DNA of 64,000 nucleotides from Cypionkella sp. (GCF_028290025.1 NZ_JAQGKQ010000050.1:1-64000), one strand, 5' to 3'. Shown: positions 8,860 to 17,562, counted from the stretch's first letter. Numbers and translations: made by a program. The notes: generated by a model from the sequence alone, not told the origin.

Positions 8860-10086
8860 TCAATTATTCCCGGTGGTGGCGGCAGGGGCGTCCGCTGCGG
8901 CAGAAGTGGCATCATGCACCACGCCATCAGCATCAATGGTGACGGGAACCGGATTGATCTCGGCCCCATCGCGCAGGTTGGTCAGGCCATCGACGATCAC
9001 CAGATCGCCATCCTCAACGCCCGAGGTAACAATCCACGCGTTGTCTTGACTGCCCGAAGTGGTCAGCGCGACCTTGCGCGCCACGCCATCCTTGGCGACA
9101 AACACCGTCAACGTGCCATCGGAATTGCGGCCCGTGGCGCGTTGCGGCACCAGTTTGCCGCTGGTGCTGCCCAGCGTCAGCTTAACCCGCAGGAATTGGC
9201 CGGGCAGGATCAGCCGCTTGGGGTTGTCGAACTGCACGCGCAGATCGAAGGTACCCGTGGTGGCGGAAACCACATTTCCCAGCACAACCACGGTGCCTTC
9301 GCCGTCATAAATGTCACCGCTTTCCAGCACCAGCGCCACGCCGACCTTAGAGCCCAGCTGCAAGCTGCCATCCTCAATCTGCGCGCGGACGCGCAACATT
9401 CCGGCACTGGAATCGCTGACATCAATATAGATCGGGTCAAGCCGCGTGACGGTCGCCAAAGCATCGGCTTGGTTCGCCGTCACTAAAGCGCCGATAGAGA
9501 CGTTGGATATGCCAGCAATCCCTGCAATCGGACTGCGGACGATGGTGCGGTCTAGGTCAAGTTGCGCCACATCAAGCGCGGTCTTGGCGGCGGCATAGCT
9601 CGCGGCGGCAGCTGCCGCTGTGGCTTCGGCATTTTGCAGATCGGCTTTGCTGACGGCGCTGCCTTGCAGGGTTTTATAGCGATCTACCGTGGCTTGTGCT
9701 GTGTCACGCTGCACCATAGCGCCCGCCAAAGCCGCATTGGCCGAGGCGAGTGCCGCAACATAAGTGGTATCTTCAATCTTGAACATTGGATCGCCGGGTT
9801 GCAGCGCGTCGCCTGCGGCATATAAGATTTCTTCGACCACCCCACTGACCCGAGCCCGAATTTCCCCGGTTTCATACGCCACGGCACGACCCGGCAGGGT
9901 GCGGACATAAGGCACATCGCGGGTTTCCACGACGACGGTTCCCACATCGACCGGACCCTTAGGCGCACCGCCGGGAGGCGTTTGGGCAACACTTTGGCTG
10001 GCCAGAAACATAAACGAAATCAAGGAAAAGCTGCCGATATGGCGGAGCGTGCGCCGCAAAATCTGGGGGGCCGGGTAAGGGAGCAT
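8860..10086 (-). CDS. RND efflux periplasmic adaptor subunit (AcrA/MexA, membrane fusion protein)
   Basis: The 408-residue product has an N-terminal export signal ending near VAQTPPGGAP with no lipobox cysteine. The MFP layout follows: beta-barrel and lipoyl halves (YVRTLPGRAVAYETGEIRAR, later GDPMFKIEDTTY), an Ala-rich helical hairpin (about residues 120-190), then DLDRTIVRSPIAGIAG and the membrane-proximal domain. It bridges the RND permease to an outer-membrane channel. It is the first gene of the two-gene operon, so the promoter should lie between 10087 and 10253, where no obvious operator was found. Confidence 0.92.
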   Translation of the reverse strand: MLPYPAPQILRRTLRHIGSFSLISFMFLASQSVAQTPPGGAPKGPVDVGTVVVETRDVPYVRTLPGRAVAYETGEIRARVSGVVEEILYAAGDALQPGDPMFKIEDTTYVAALASANAALAGAMVQRDTAQATVDRYKTLQGSAVSKADLQNAEATAAAAAASYAAAKTALDVAQLDLDRTIVRSPIAGIAGISNVSIGALVTANQADALATVTRLDPIYIDVSDSSAGMLRVRAQIEDGSLQLGSKVGVALVLESGDIYDGEGTVVVLGNVVSATTGTFDLRVQFDNPKRLILPGQFLRVKLTLGSTSGKLVPQRATGRNSDGTLTVFVAKDGVARKVALTTSGSQDNAWIVTSGVEDGDLVIVDGLTNLRDGAEINPVPVTIDADGVVHDATSAAADAPAATTGNN

Positions 10087-10253
10087 TTGGATTCCGTTTT
10101 TTGATTATTCTGGAAGCAATGGCAGGCCAAGATAGCGTATCGCAAGCAGAGCATCGCTGCGCCCAAGATAAGCCTTTTACGCCGCCCGGAAAGGTTTCCG
10201 TCGCCAATCGCCCAAATGAATCACAGATAGCGTGAACTAGGATCGCGCGGAGC

Positions 10254-11141
10254 CTATTGGGGCCGCGCTAAAGTCGTGCTCGCCCAATGAGACAGCGGCA
10301 GGCGTGCCAGTTTGTCTGGATTGCGGGTGCGGTAAATTGCGCTGATCTGGCCGTGCTCAATCTCGAGCGTCGTTGTTTGCAGCACGCCGTTTAGGGTACT
10401 GACATAGCCGGGCAGACCGTCATTCCAGATCAGCTTGATCAGACTCTCATTCGTGCCATGCTTGCGCCAGAGCCCTGCGAACAGCCTCAGCAGATTTGCT
10501 GCTCCGCTGATCACATTCGGGAACGCGCTGACTTTGCCGCCACCGTCCGAATGCATCATCACACCTTGCGCCAACAGGGATTGCAGCGCCGCAATGTCAC
10601 CGCTGCGGGTAGCCGCAAGGAAAGCGTGGGTGATGCGGTTGCCTTCGTCGCGGCCGACCACATAGCGCGGACGTTCCGCCTGCACATGCTTGCGCGCGCG
10701 CGAGGCGAGTTGCCGCACTGCCTCGGGGTCGCGGTTCAGGGTGTGGGCGATTTCGGAAACGGAGGTTTCAAAAACGTCGTGTAGCAGGAAGGCGGCGCGC
10801 TCCAGCGGTGACAGGCGTTCCAGCGCGACCATCAGGGTGAGGGTGAGATTATCAGCGCGCAGGGCATCGTCTTTGGGTTCGGTGATCGGTTCGGGCAACC
10901 AACGGCCGAAATAGGTCTCGCGCTGGGCGTGGGCGGATTTCATCGCGTCAAGGCACAGACGGGTGACGATGCGCGACAGATACGCGGCGGGGCTGTCGAT
11001 TTTGGCCGCATCCAGCTTGTGCCAGCGTAGATAGGCGTCTTGCACAACGTCTTCTGCCTCGGCGCGCGAACCGAGCATTCGGTAAGCGAGGCGCAGCAAC
11101 CGGGGCCGCTGCGCCTCAAAGGTTTCAGCGTTAGGCTGCAT
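10254..11141 (-). CDS. ECF41-family RNA polymerase sigma factor with SnoaL-like C-terminal domain
   Basis: The 295-residue protein has sigma-2 (residues ~8-75, RLLRLAYRMLGSRAEAEDVV), the ECF41 linker motif WLPEP at 81-85, and sigma-4 (~105-155, RLSPLERAAFLLHDVFE). The extended C-terminal domain contains DGGGK at 199-203 and NPDKL at 274-278. WLPEP, DGGGK and NPDKL are diagnostic of ECF41, where the C-terminal extension acts as a built-in modulator instead of a separate anti-sigma factor. Its ATG lies inside the end of the ancestral reading frame of the upstream AhpD-like gene, implying translational coupling. The upstream promoter matches the ECF41 consensus, so the module is probably autoregulated. 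The inducing signal is unknown. Confidence 0.93.
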   Translation of the reverse strand: MQPNAETFEAQRPRLLRLAYRMLGSRAEAEDVVQDAYLRWHKLDAAKIDSPAAYLSRIVTRLCLDAMKSAHAQRETYFGRWLPEPITEPKDDALRADNLTLTLMVALERLSPLERAAFLLHDVFETSVSEIAHTLNRDPEAVRQLASRARKHVQAERPRYVVGRDEGNRITHAFLAATRSGDIAALQSLLAQGVMMHSDGGGKVSAFPNVISGAANLLRLFAGLWRKHGTNESLIKLIWNDGLPGYVSTLNGVLQTTTLEIEHGQISAIYRTRNPDKLARLPLSHWASTTLARPQ

Positions 11142-11590
11142 GTTTGGCTAAGGCGGGGGCGGCGCGGAAGCCGACTTGGATGCGGTTCCAAACGTTGATC
11201 GAGCCGATCGCAAGCGTCAGGTTCAGCCGTTCGTCCTCGGTAAACGCAGCCTCGACCAGCGTGTAATCCTCATCAGGAGCGCCAGTGTTGGGCGAGGTTA
11301 GTCAAGCTTTCCGTCCACGCCAAAGCCGCACGTTCGCGAGCGGAATACAGCGGAGCTTCGCGCCATGCGGAGAGAAGATGCAGCCGCATCGGATCTTCGC
11401 CATCCTTCAACGCCTCGGTCGCGTGAAGGTGCAGGCAGAAGGCGCAGCCGTTGATCTGCGAGGCGCGCAGTTTGACTAGATGCAGGAGTTTGGCATCCAA
11501 GCCGCTGTCGCGGATGGCTGTCTCCAGCGCAAACATCGCCTTAACGCCGGGGTGGGTGGGTTTGAAATAGTCGGTCATGCGGGGGATCAT
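11131..11590 (-). pseudogene. AhpD-like carboxymuconolactone decarboxylase family protein, frameshifted (ECF41 partner)
   Basis: The open frame MIPRMTDYFKPTHPGV encodes an AhpD-type protein with the redox motif NGCAFCLHLH near residue 47. It then hits a stop after LAQHWRS. Shifting one base near 11283-11290 restores a convincing C-terminus (TGAPDEDYTLVEAAFTEDER, then INVWNRIQVGFRA) ending at the TAA at 11131, 11 bp inside the sigma gene. The sequence reads CCCAACACTGGC where CCCAAACTGGC would keep frame, so one extra C explains the break. Such proteins are CxxC peroxidase or decarboxylase-fold enzymes and are the common genomic partners of ECF41 factors. It may be a true frameshift or a sequencing error. 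AAGGA precedes the ATG at 11590. Confidence 0.85.
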
Positions 11591-11620
11591 TGTGGTTCCT
11601 TGATTTGCTTACAAGGATAA

Positions 11621-11647
11621 GACGAGGCAGCTTGGCCCAGTGTGACA
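11621..11647 (-). promoter_or_regulatory. ECF41-type promoter upstream of the AhpD-like gene and sigma factor
   Basis: On the minus strand TGTCACA (-35) is followed by exactly 16 bases and then CGTC (-10). This is the published ECF41 target promoter. The ATG of the AhpD-like gene lies 30 bases beyond the -10, leaving a short leader with its ribosome-binding site. It implies autoregulation of the two-gene module by the ECF41 factor. Confidence 0.85.
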
Positions 11648-11679
11648 TGGGCGGGCGGATTATTTGGAAAAGTTTGCGG

Positions 11680-12528
11680 CTACCGCGTGAAGCTGATCGG
11701 CAGGGTGAAATTATAGCTGGCGTCAGTTAATCCTTCGGGCGCTTTCGGAAAGCTGCCGGCGCGGCTGACGGCGCTTAGGGCGGCTTTGTCCAGCGCGGCG
11801 TTGCCGGACGATGCGACCAGCGAGACGCCTGCCAATGCGCCGCTGCGGGAGACTGACAGGCGCACGGTGGCGGTGCCTTCTGCGCCCTTCGCGGCACTTG
11901 GATAGGATTTGCGACCGTTAACTTTCTTGCGGATCGCGGCACCCCAGCGTGAGGTCAGCGATTTGACTTGGCCTTTTGAAGCGGCGGTAGCTGATTTCGT
12001 CTCGGCGGAGGGTTTCTGCGGAGCCTTGGGTTTCTCTTTAACCTTTTCAACCTTGGGCTTTTTAGGCTTTGGTTTTTCTTCCGGCACCGGCTCGGGTTTT
12101 GGCTTTTCCGGTGGGGCTTCGGCGTCGGGTGGCAGGTCCGCTTGCGGTGGTTCTAGCGCGAGTGGTTCAGGCTCGGGCATATCGGGCGCTATGTCAGGCT
12201 CGGCCAGATCAGGGAGGGGTTCGTTCTGCACGATAGGTTCCAAACTGTCGGGCAGTTCGGCCATTGGCACCTCCGGCGCGGGTTCCAGCGTGGCGATGGC
12301 TGGGGGCGCTGCGGGCAGCGGGGCCATGTCGATCAGCACGGCGTTTTCGATGTCGGTGTTGCTGCCGACGGTGTTGTTGATCCACAGCGTCAGCCAGACA
12401 GCCGCCGCCATTACGCCCGCCACCGACACCGCCGCCGCCGACCATTTCGCGGCATAACCTACGGGGTGATGGCCTGCGCGGGACGTCAGCCAATCGACCG
12501 AAGCCATAGGGGCGGCGCGCGTCGTCAT
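11680..12528 (-). CDS. tonB: TonB energy-transducing protein
   Basis: The 282-residue protein has a cytoplasmic lead, one membrane span (about residues 30-50), a long Pro/Glu/Lys-rich periplasmic spacer (residues ~75-175, repeated PEP, KPKP and PKK runs), and a C-terminal TonB domain (KSYPSAAKGAEGTATVRLSV, ending ASYNFTLPISFTR). It carries proton-motive energy from ExbB/ExbD to outer-membrane receptors. It overlaps the exbD end by 4 bp and is last in exbB-exbD-tonB. The nearby receptor is its probable client. Confidence 0.92.
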   Translation of the reverse strand: MTTRAAPMASVDWLTSRAGHHPVGYAAKWSAAAVSVAGVMAAAVWLTLWINNTVGSNTDIENAVLIDMAPLPAAPPAIATLEPAPEVPMAELPDSLEPIVQNEPLPDLAEPDIAPDMPEPEPLALEPPQADLPPDAEAPPEKPKPEPVPEEKPKPKKPKVEKVKEKPKAPQKPSAETKSATAASKGQVKSLTSRWGAAIRKKVNGRKSYPSAAKGAEGTATVRLSVSRSGALAGVSLVASSGNAALDKAALSAVSRAGSFPKAPEGLTDASYNFTLPISFTR

Positions 12529-12956
12529 GGCGTAGCAGGCGCGCCTTCGATGCCGACCAGCGCGACATGGAGATAGCCGGAAGCGCGCAGCAGGTTCATC
12601 ACGGCCATCAGTTTGCCGTAAGCCACCGTCTCATCGGCGCGCAGATAGATGCGTTGGGTGCGGTCGCCGTTGGTCAAGGTGTCAAGTTTTGCACCGAGAT
12701 TTTCGCGGTTGATGGCCTCAGACGCGAGCGAAAGAGTCAGGTCTTTTTGCACGGTGACATAGATCGGCTCGGGCGCGCGATCTACCGGGGCGGCGTTCGA
12801 TCCGGGCAGATCGACGGGGATATCCACCGTCGAAAGCGGCGCCGCCACCATGAAAATGATCAGCAGCACCAACATCACGTCAATAAACGGCGTGACGTTG
12901 ATCTCGTGGTTTTCCTCCAGATCGTCGCCAGTTTTGTCGCGCATCGACTTGCCCAT
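12525..12956 (-). CDS. exbD: Biopolymer transport protein ExbD
   Basis: The 143-residue protein has a short cytoplasmic N-terminus, one span containing the conserved proton-channel Asp (INVTPFIDVMLVLLIIFMV), and a periplasmic domain. Length and motif are typical of ExbD of the TonB motor. It lies 3 bp after exbB and overlaps tonB by 4 bp. Confidence 0.95.
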   Translation of the reverse strand: MGKSMRDKTGDDLEENHEINVTPFIDVMLVLLIIFMVAAPLSTVDIPVDLPGSNAAPVDRAPEPIYVTVQKDLTLSLASEAINRENLGAKLDTLTNGDRTQRIYLRADETVAYGKLMAVMNLLRASGYLHVALVGIEGAPATP

Positions 12957-12959
12957 GGC

Positions 12960-13976
12960 TTAAGCCTCTTTCGGCAGGTGGCGGAAATCGAGATCGCGGC
13001 TGAGCAGGCGTTCCACCCCGGCAGCGGCGTCGCCAAGGCTTTGACGATATGCAGCAATTTCGCGGGTGAAGTGGTTGTAGATCACCACGGCGGGGATGGC
13101 CGCGACCAGACCGATGGCGGTGGCGAGCAAGGCTTCGGCGATACCGGGGGCGACGACGGCGAGGTTGGTGGTCTTGGTTTCAGCGATGCCGATGAACGAA
13201 TTCATAATGCCCCAGACCGTGCCAAACAGCCCCACAAACGGAGCGGTTGCGCCGATAGTGGCGAGCAAGCCAGTGCCGCGACGGATGCGGCTGCCGGCTT
13301 GGATTTCGACGCGGTCAAGCACCGAACGGGTGCGCTCTTTGACGCCATCCGGGCCAGCGGCGGCGATAGCTGGGTCAGAGCGGCGGTATTCGATCAGGGC
13401 GGCTTGCGCCATGAAGGCGGCGGGGTCGGTTTGTTTGGAAAGCTGCGCCGAGGCGGATTCCAGCGATTGCGCGGCGTGGATGGTTTTGACCGAACGGCGG
13501 GCGCGGGCGCGGGCGATGGCAAGCTCGATCATCTTGAACACCAGCACCGTCCAAGTCACGAACGAGGCGAAGGCCAGCGACACCATCACCAGCTTCACCA
13601 CCCAATGCGCGGCTAGATACATGCCCCAAGGCGAGTAATCGGTCTGCGTGTGTGGAGGTTCGGATACGGTTTCAGCGGAGGCGGGCTGTTGCGCGGCAGG
13701 TGGTTGCGGAGTGGCAAGCGGCGCAGTTGCGGCGGGTTTGGCTTGCGCAGGTGCTATGTTTTCTGCGGACGGCGTTTCCGAGGGCATCGTTTCGGCGGGT
13801 AATGTGGGCGCTGCCTCGGTTGACACAGCGGGCGCGCTTGGCTCCGGCATTTCGGATTGCACGACAGGTGGTTGCGGAGCCTCTTGCGCAAAAAGCGGAG
13901 TTGCCAACGCCGTAACGAGGCCAAAAGCCACGGCCAAACCGATGCTGCGAGGGATCGGGAAAGGCGCTGTCAACAT
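12960..13976 (-). CDS. exbB: Biopolymer transport protein ExbB with long N-terminal extension
   Basis: The 338-residue protein starts with an export signal (LAVAFGLVTALATPLFAQE). About 90 residues of Pro/Ala/Glu-rich linker follow, then the three-span MotA/TolQ/ExbB domain (SLAFASFVTWTVLVFK, GLLATIGATAPFVGLFGTVW, GLVAAIPAVVIYNHF). E. coli ExbB is about 244 residues; the extra N-terminal signal and linker are common in alphaproteobacterial ExbB. It forms the pentameric stator that powers TonB. First gene of exbB-exbD-tonB, divergent from the AraC regulator across a 252-bp gap holding candidate promoters for both. Confidence 0.93.
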   Translation of the reverse strand: MLTAPFPIPRSIGLAVAFGLVTALATPLFAQEAPQPPVVQSEMPEPSAPAVSTEAAPTLPAETMPSETPSAENIAPAQAKPAATAPLATPQPPAAQQPASAETVSEPPHTQTDYSPWGMYLAAHWVVKLVMVSLAFASFVTWTVLVFKMIELAIARARARRSVKTIHAAQSLESASAQLSKQTDPAAFMAQAALIEYRRSDPAIAAAGPDGVKERTRSVLDRVEIQAGSRIRRGTGLLATIGATAPFVGLFGTVWGIMNSFIGIAETKTTNLAVVAPGIAEALLATAIGLVAAIPAVVIYNHFTREIAAYRQSLGDAAAGVERLLSRDLDFRHLPKEA

Positions 13977-14106
13977 GGCTGGGTCCGTTCATTTCGCTGC
14001 ACAGGTGAGGTCTGCAGCGTCGATTGTTTGCGGTCTGACGGGCGTTTCAGATTGCAAAAAGCAGCCGACAAGCGGCCAACACATTCTGATCTGCTTACCG
14101 TGCAGG

Positions 14107-14146
14107 CAGTTAATTTCGTTGCCGGGGTGAGTCAAGAAAATTTCTT
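14107..14146 (-). promoter_or_regulatory. Candidate exbB promoter with overlapping palindromic operator
   Basis: On the minus strand TTGACT (14130-14135), a 17-base spacer and TAACTG (14107-14112) form a sigma70-like promoter aimed at exbB. Directly upstream and overlapping the -35 is AAGAAA-A-TTTCTT (14134-14146), with perfect 6-bp arms. The position suits an iron-responsive repressor such as Irr, RirA or Fur, but the sequence matches no consensus I can state exactly. Confidence 0.45.
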
Positions 14147-14197
14147 AGGCTTTCAGTCGCCTATTTGTCACAATCCCGATGATAGATTGCCGAGTAA

Positions 14198-14226
14198 TTG
14201 ACTCGGACATTAGACTGCAAGAATTA
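14198..14226 (+). promoter_or_regulatory. Candidate sigma70-like promoter for the AraC regulator
   Basis: TTGACT (14198-14203), a 17-base spacer and GAATTA (14221-14226) face the araC-type gene. If used, transcription would begin near 14233, so the GTG at 14229 could not be the start codon and one of the ATGs at 14307, 14319 or 14337 would be. Confidence 0.35.
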
Positions 14227-14228
14227 AG

Positions 14229-15209
14229 GTGTCACGCCAGCCTTGTCTGCCGCCGATTCTACCGGTCGTCAGATCAAGGCCAGCTTCCCGTTTTCCCTTG
14301 GCGCTGATGGTGTCCCTTATGTCGTTTCGCCCCAATATGACGGCATTCACCGATGGCATTCGTGCCCTTGGTGCGCTGCGTTGGCGGGCTTGGGAAGGTG
14401 TGGTCGCCGATCTTTGGCACGCTGAGGGCACTTTGGGCGGCGGCGGGCATTATGTCTCGCCTGACCCGCGGATCGTGATTTTCCTGAAGGATGGCGGCAA
14501 GAGCATCCGGCTTTCTGATACGCCGAATGATGTGGCCTCGCGCCCTGCTGGACAGATCAGCTATATTCCGGCGGGGATGCCGCTGTGGTCGCAGATCGTT
14601 GAAACCGGAGAGTTCCGCCATCTCGATCTGCATTTCGATGGCGTGGCGCTGACGCAAAGATTGGGTGAGCGCTATGGCATGGCTTGGGCCGTGGCAGCGC
14701 TGGCCAAGCCGATCATGCTAGGCCAAAGCCCCGAGATTGACCGGATTGCGCATCTGCTGGCGGATGAGATGCAAGGCGACGGCCAGCACGATTTGTTTGG
14801 CGAGGGGCTGGTGCAGGCGATATTGGGCCGGGTGCTTTCGGCGGCCGATTGCACGGCAAATGCGGAGCCTTTGCGCGGCGGTTTGACTCCACATCAAATG
14901 CGCCGCTTGACCGATTTCATGCAGGCCAATTTGCATCGCCGCGTGCCGGTTAGCGAGCTTGCGGCGCAGATCGGGCTGTCGGAAAGCTGGTTCGCGCGGG
15001 CGTTCAAACAGACCAACGGCGAGACGCCGCACGCTTGGCAACAACAGCTGCGGATCAGTGCTGCCAAGGCGATGTTGGGACGCGATGGCTCGGCTTTGGT
15101 AGAGATCGCGGCGGCCACCGGTTTTGCCGACCAAGCCCATATGACGCGGGCGTTTCGGTTGGTGACGGGCACCACTCCAGCGGCATGGCGGCGCGGTCAC
15201 TCCTGCTGA
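14229..15209 (+). CDS. AraC-family transcriptional regulator of the siderophore-uptake island
   Basis: Up to 326 residues. A cupin-like sensing half (VSPDPRIVIFLKDGGKSIRL, AGQISYIPAGMPLWSQIV) precedes a C-terminal double helix-turn-helix (residues ~222-322: VSELAAQIGLSESWFARAFK and LVEIAAATGFADQAHMTRAF). AraC proteins in this setting usually activate receptor and uptake genes when the iron-siderophore complex is bound. It lies between the divergent exbB operon and the downstream TonB-dependent receptor, and probably controls one or both. No start codon has a clear ribosome-binding site. The GTG at 14229 is the longest choice, but the possible promoter just upstream favours a later ATG. Confidence 0.88.
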   Translation: MSRQPCLPPILPVVRSRPASRFPLALMVSLMSFRPNMTAFTDGIRALGALRWRAWEGVVADLWHAEGTLGGGGHYVSPDPRIVIFLKDGGKSIRLSDTPNDVASRPAGQISYIPAGMPLWSQIVETGEFRHLDLHFDGVALTQRLGERYGMAWAVAALAKPIMLGQSPEIDRIAHLLADEMQGDGQHDLFGEGLVQAILGRVLSAADCTANAEPLRGGLTPHQMRRLTDFMQANLHRRVPVSELAAQIGLSESWFARAFKQTNGETPHAWQQQLRISAAKAMLGRDGSALVEIAAATGFADQAHMTRAFRLVTGTTPAAWRRGHSC

Positions 15210-15339
15210 TTGAAGCGGCATTCGTGCAATTCAAAGCGGGATGCTGCAAGACAGCACCGATATTTCTACTTAAACAGTCAGGAATACGTGCTTCCTCCTC
15301 GTTGCGCGCGTTCCGTCCTTCATAATTCAGGAAATGCTG

Positions 15340-17511
15340 ATGACCCCGCTCCGCTCCCGCTCCCGTCTGGCCGTGCTGCTGGGCCAAACCGCCCTGATCG
15401 CCTGCACGTTGCCGCAGTTGGCTATCGCCCAAACCACCACCGAGCTAGAGCCGATTGTGGTGACGGGCGAAGGCGAAGGCACCGCGACTGGTCCAGTCAC
15501 CGGCACCAATCCGGCAACGCTGACCGGGTCGAAGACCGCCACGCCGATCACAGAGGTGCCGCAGTCGGTGAGCGTGATTTCGGCGGAGACTTTGAAGACC
15601 ACCAACGTATCCAAGCTGGACGGGGCTTTGTCCTATGTCGCGGGTGTGACGGGTCAGCCCTACGGCTATGACAGTGACACCAACTGGATTTTCATCCGTG
15701 GTTTCAATGCCTCACAGCATGGCGCGTATCAAGATGGCTTGGCGAACAACGCTTATGGCTTCGGCAGCTTCTTCATCGACCCGTTCTTGGTGGAGCGGAT
15801 TGAAGTGCTGAAAGGCGCGTCGTCGGTGCTTTATGGCGGCTCGAATCCGGGTGGTCTGGTCAACTATGTGACCAAAGCCCCAACGGGCGAAGATAAAACC
15901 ACGCTGGAGTTTGGTCTGGACGAGCATGGCCGCGTTTGGGCCTCGGTCGATCAGAACCGTGTGGTTTCGGATTCGCTCAGCTATCGTTTGCTGGGCAAGA
16001 TTGAGCGTCTCGATGGCCACGGTGCGTTTGATCCCGGCCTGCACACGCTGCTTTCGGGTTCGGTTGAACAGAAACTCGACAATGGGGCGGTGCTAACTTA
16101 CGGGCTGGACCTGTTGAAAACCGACGAAGCGCATGTCGGCAACGCTTGGTTGCCCTATGTTGGCACCGTGGAAGAAGCCTCGTTCGGTTACATCCCGCGC
16201 GATTTCAACGTCGGCGAGCCGGACCATGACAGCTACAAGCGCGATCAGGCATCGCTGCGCTTTGGCTTCACGCAAGAGCTTGGCGGCGGCTGGAAGCTGA
16301 CCAACAACACGCGTCTGTCGTGGGCTGATATCTCTGAGCGTTCGGTGGTGGCTTATGGCTATGCCACCTTCGGGGCGCCGGATGCAGTGGGCACCTTGGT
16401 GCGCGGCGTGTTCGACCATGACACCTCGCAAACCAGCTTTGGCACCGATACCCGGCTTGAGAATACTTTTGCGACCGGCGCTTTGGAGCATAAGGTGATG
16501 GTCGGTGTTGACCTGAAAAACTTCAAAATGGATATCCTCGAGAAAAGCGCATATCCCGCGACGCCTTTGACAGTGGTTGATCCGATCTACGGCGCGAGCC
16601 AACCCGCAGCAGCGGCTTACAAGGATGTTGATATCACCCAGCGTCAGGCGGGGGTTTATCTGCAAGACCAAATCCGCTGGGGCAATGGCTGGATCGGCAC
16701 TGGCAACCTGCGTTACGATTGGGTCGAAACCGAGGCGAGCGCCGATCGCGCCACCGACGCTGAAGGCAGCAAGCGCAATGACGGTGAGCTGACATGGCGT
16801 TTGGGTCTGGCGAAAGAAGTGACCGAGGGCGTGACGGTTTACGCCACCACTTCAACTTCGTTCAACCCGACCATCGAGCCAAGCACAGCTGGTAATGACA
16901 TCAAGCCGGAAACTGCGCGTCAGGCCGAGTTGGGTGTGAAATGGGCGGTTAGCAACAACTTTCTGCTGACTGCGTCGGCGTTTGATCTGAAGCGGAAGAA
17001 CGTCTCGCAATCGACGTTTGGCGAAATCTCTCCCGGTGTGTTTGGGTCAATCTTCTCGCAAGTTGGCGAAGTCGAATCCAAGGGCTTCGAGTTTGAGGCT
17101 CAGGGAAAAATCGCGGAAGGTCTGACGATCTCGGCAGCTTATACCAAGATGGAACTTGAGGTTCTTGACGACCAGAACACGGCTTTGATCGGTAATTCCT
17201 TGCGCGAAGAGCCAGAGGAGTTCGCGTCGTTGCAAATGGGTTGGACACCGTCGTCGATGCCGGAGCTGACACTGACCGGGGCTGCGCGTTACACAGGCGG
17301 AAGCTGGGCGGATGACGCCAACACCGCTTGGGTGCCGTCGCGCACGTTGTTTGATATTGGTGCAAGCTATGCGATGCAAAATGATTGGCAGGCTAATCTC
17401 GCGATCACTAATGTCGCCGACAAAAAGTATGTCTCTAGCTGCGCAGGCACCAACTATTGCTACTATGGTGACGGCCGCACGGCGAGCATCAGCATCAGCA
17501 AGTCGTTCTAA
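15340..17511 (+). CDS. TonB-dependent ferric-siderophore outer-membrane receptor (FhuA/FpvA-like)
   Basis: About 723 residues. A signal peptide ends near LAIAQTTTE and is followed by a TonB-box-like PIVVTG. The plug domain contains TEVPQSVSVISAETLK, FIRGFNASQHGAYQDG, and VERIEVLKGASSVLYGGSNP with NPGGLVNYVTKAP, the pattern of siderophore receptors. A 22-strand barrel follows, ending ASISISKSF with a C-terminal aromatic. It imports a ferric siderophore, probably hydroxamate-type given the FhuCDB-like genes downstream. I chose the ATG at 15340 because AGGA lies 7 bases before it; the track's ATG at 15334 has AGGA almost touching it. It sits between its AraC regulator and the ABC genes. Confidence 0.92.
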   Translation: MTPLRSRSRLAVLLGQTALIACTLPQLAIAQTTTELEPIVVTGEGEGTATGPVTGTNPATLTGSKTATPITEVPQSVSVISAETLKTTNVSKLDGALSYVAGVTGQPYGYDSDTNWIFIRGFNASQHGAYQDGLANNAYGFGSFFIDPFLVERIEVLKGASSVLYGGSNPGGLVNYVTKAPTGEDKTTLEFGLDEHGRVWASVDQNRVVSDSLSYRLLGKIERLDGHGAFDPGLHTLLSGSVEQKLDNGAVLTYGLDLLKTDEAHVGNAWLPYVGTVEEASFGYIPRDFNVGEPDHDSYKRDQASLRFGFTQELGGGWKLTNNTRLSWADISERSVVAYGYATFGAPDAVGTLVRGVFDHDTSQTSFGTDTRLENTFATGALEHKVMVGVDLKNFKMDILEKSAYPATPLTVVDPIYGASQPAAAAYKDVDITQRQAGVYLQDQIRWGNGWIGTGNLRYDWVETEASADRATDAEGSKRNDGELTWRLGLAKEVTEGVTVYATTSTSFNPTIEPSTAGNDIKPETARQAELGVKWAVSNNFLLTASAFDLKRKNVSQSTFGEISPGVFGSIFSQVGEVESKGFEFEAQGKIAEGLTISAAYTKMELEVLDDQNTALIGNSLREEPEEFASLQMGWTPSSMPELTLTGAARYTGGSWADDANTAWVPSRTLFDIGASYAMQNDWQANLAITNVADKKYVSSCAGTNYCYYGDGRTASISISKSF

Positions 17512-17531
17512 GCCTACGGGACTAATATGAT

Positions 17532-17562
17532 CAGGATGGGCGGGTTGACCTCGCCCATCCTG
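17532..17562 (+). terminator. Strong hairpin after the siderophore receptor gene (no U-tract)
   Basis: CAGGATGGGCG (17532-17542) pairs perfectly with CGCCCATCCTG (17552-17562) around a 9-base loop, 20 bp after the receptor stop. No T-run follows, so it may stabilise the receptor mRNA or reduce read-through into the downstream ABC genes rather than act as a complete terminator. Confidence 0.55.

Noticed and set aside
12567-13616. 349-residue plus-strand ORF
   Set aside because: It is the reverse-frame shadow of exbD and exbB, whose families are unmistakable; its sequence is His/Gly/Arg-rich noise.
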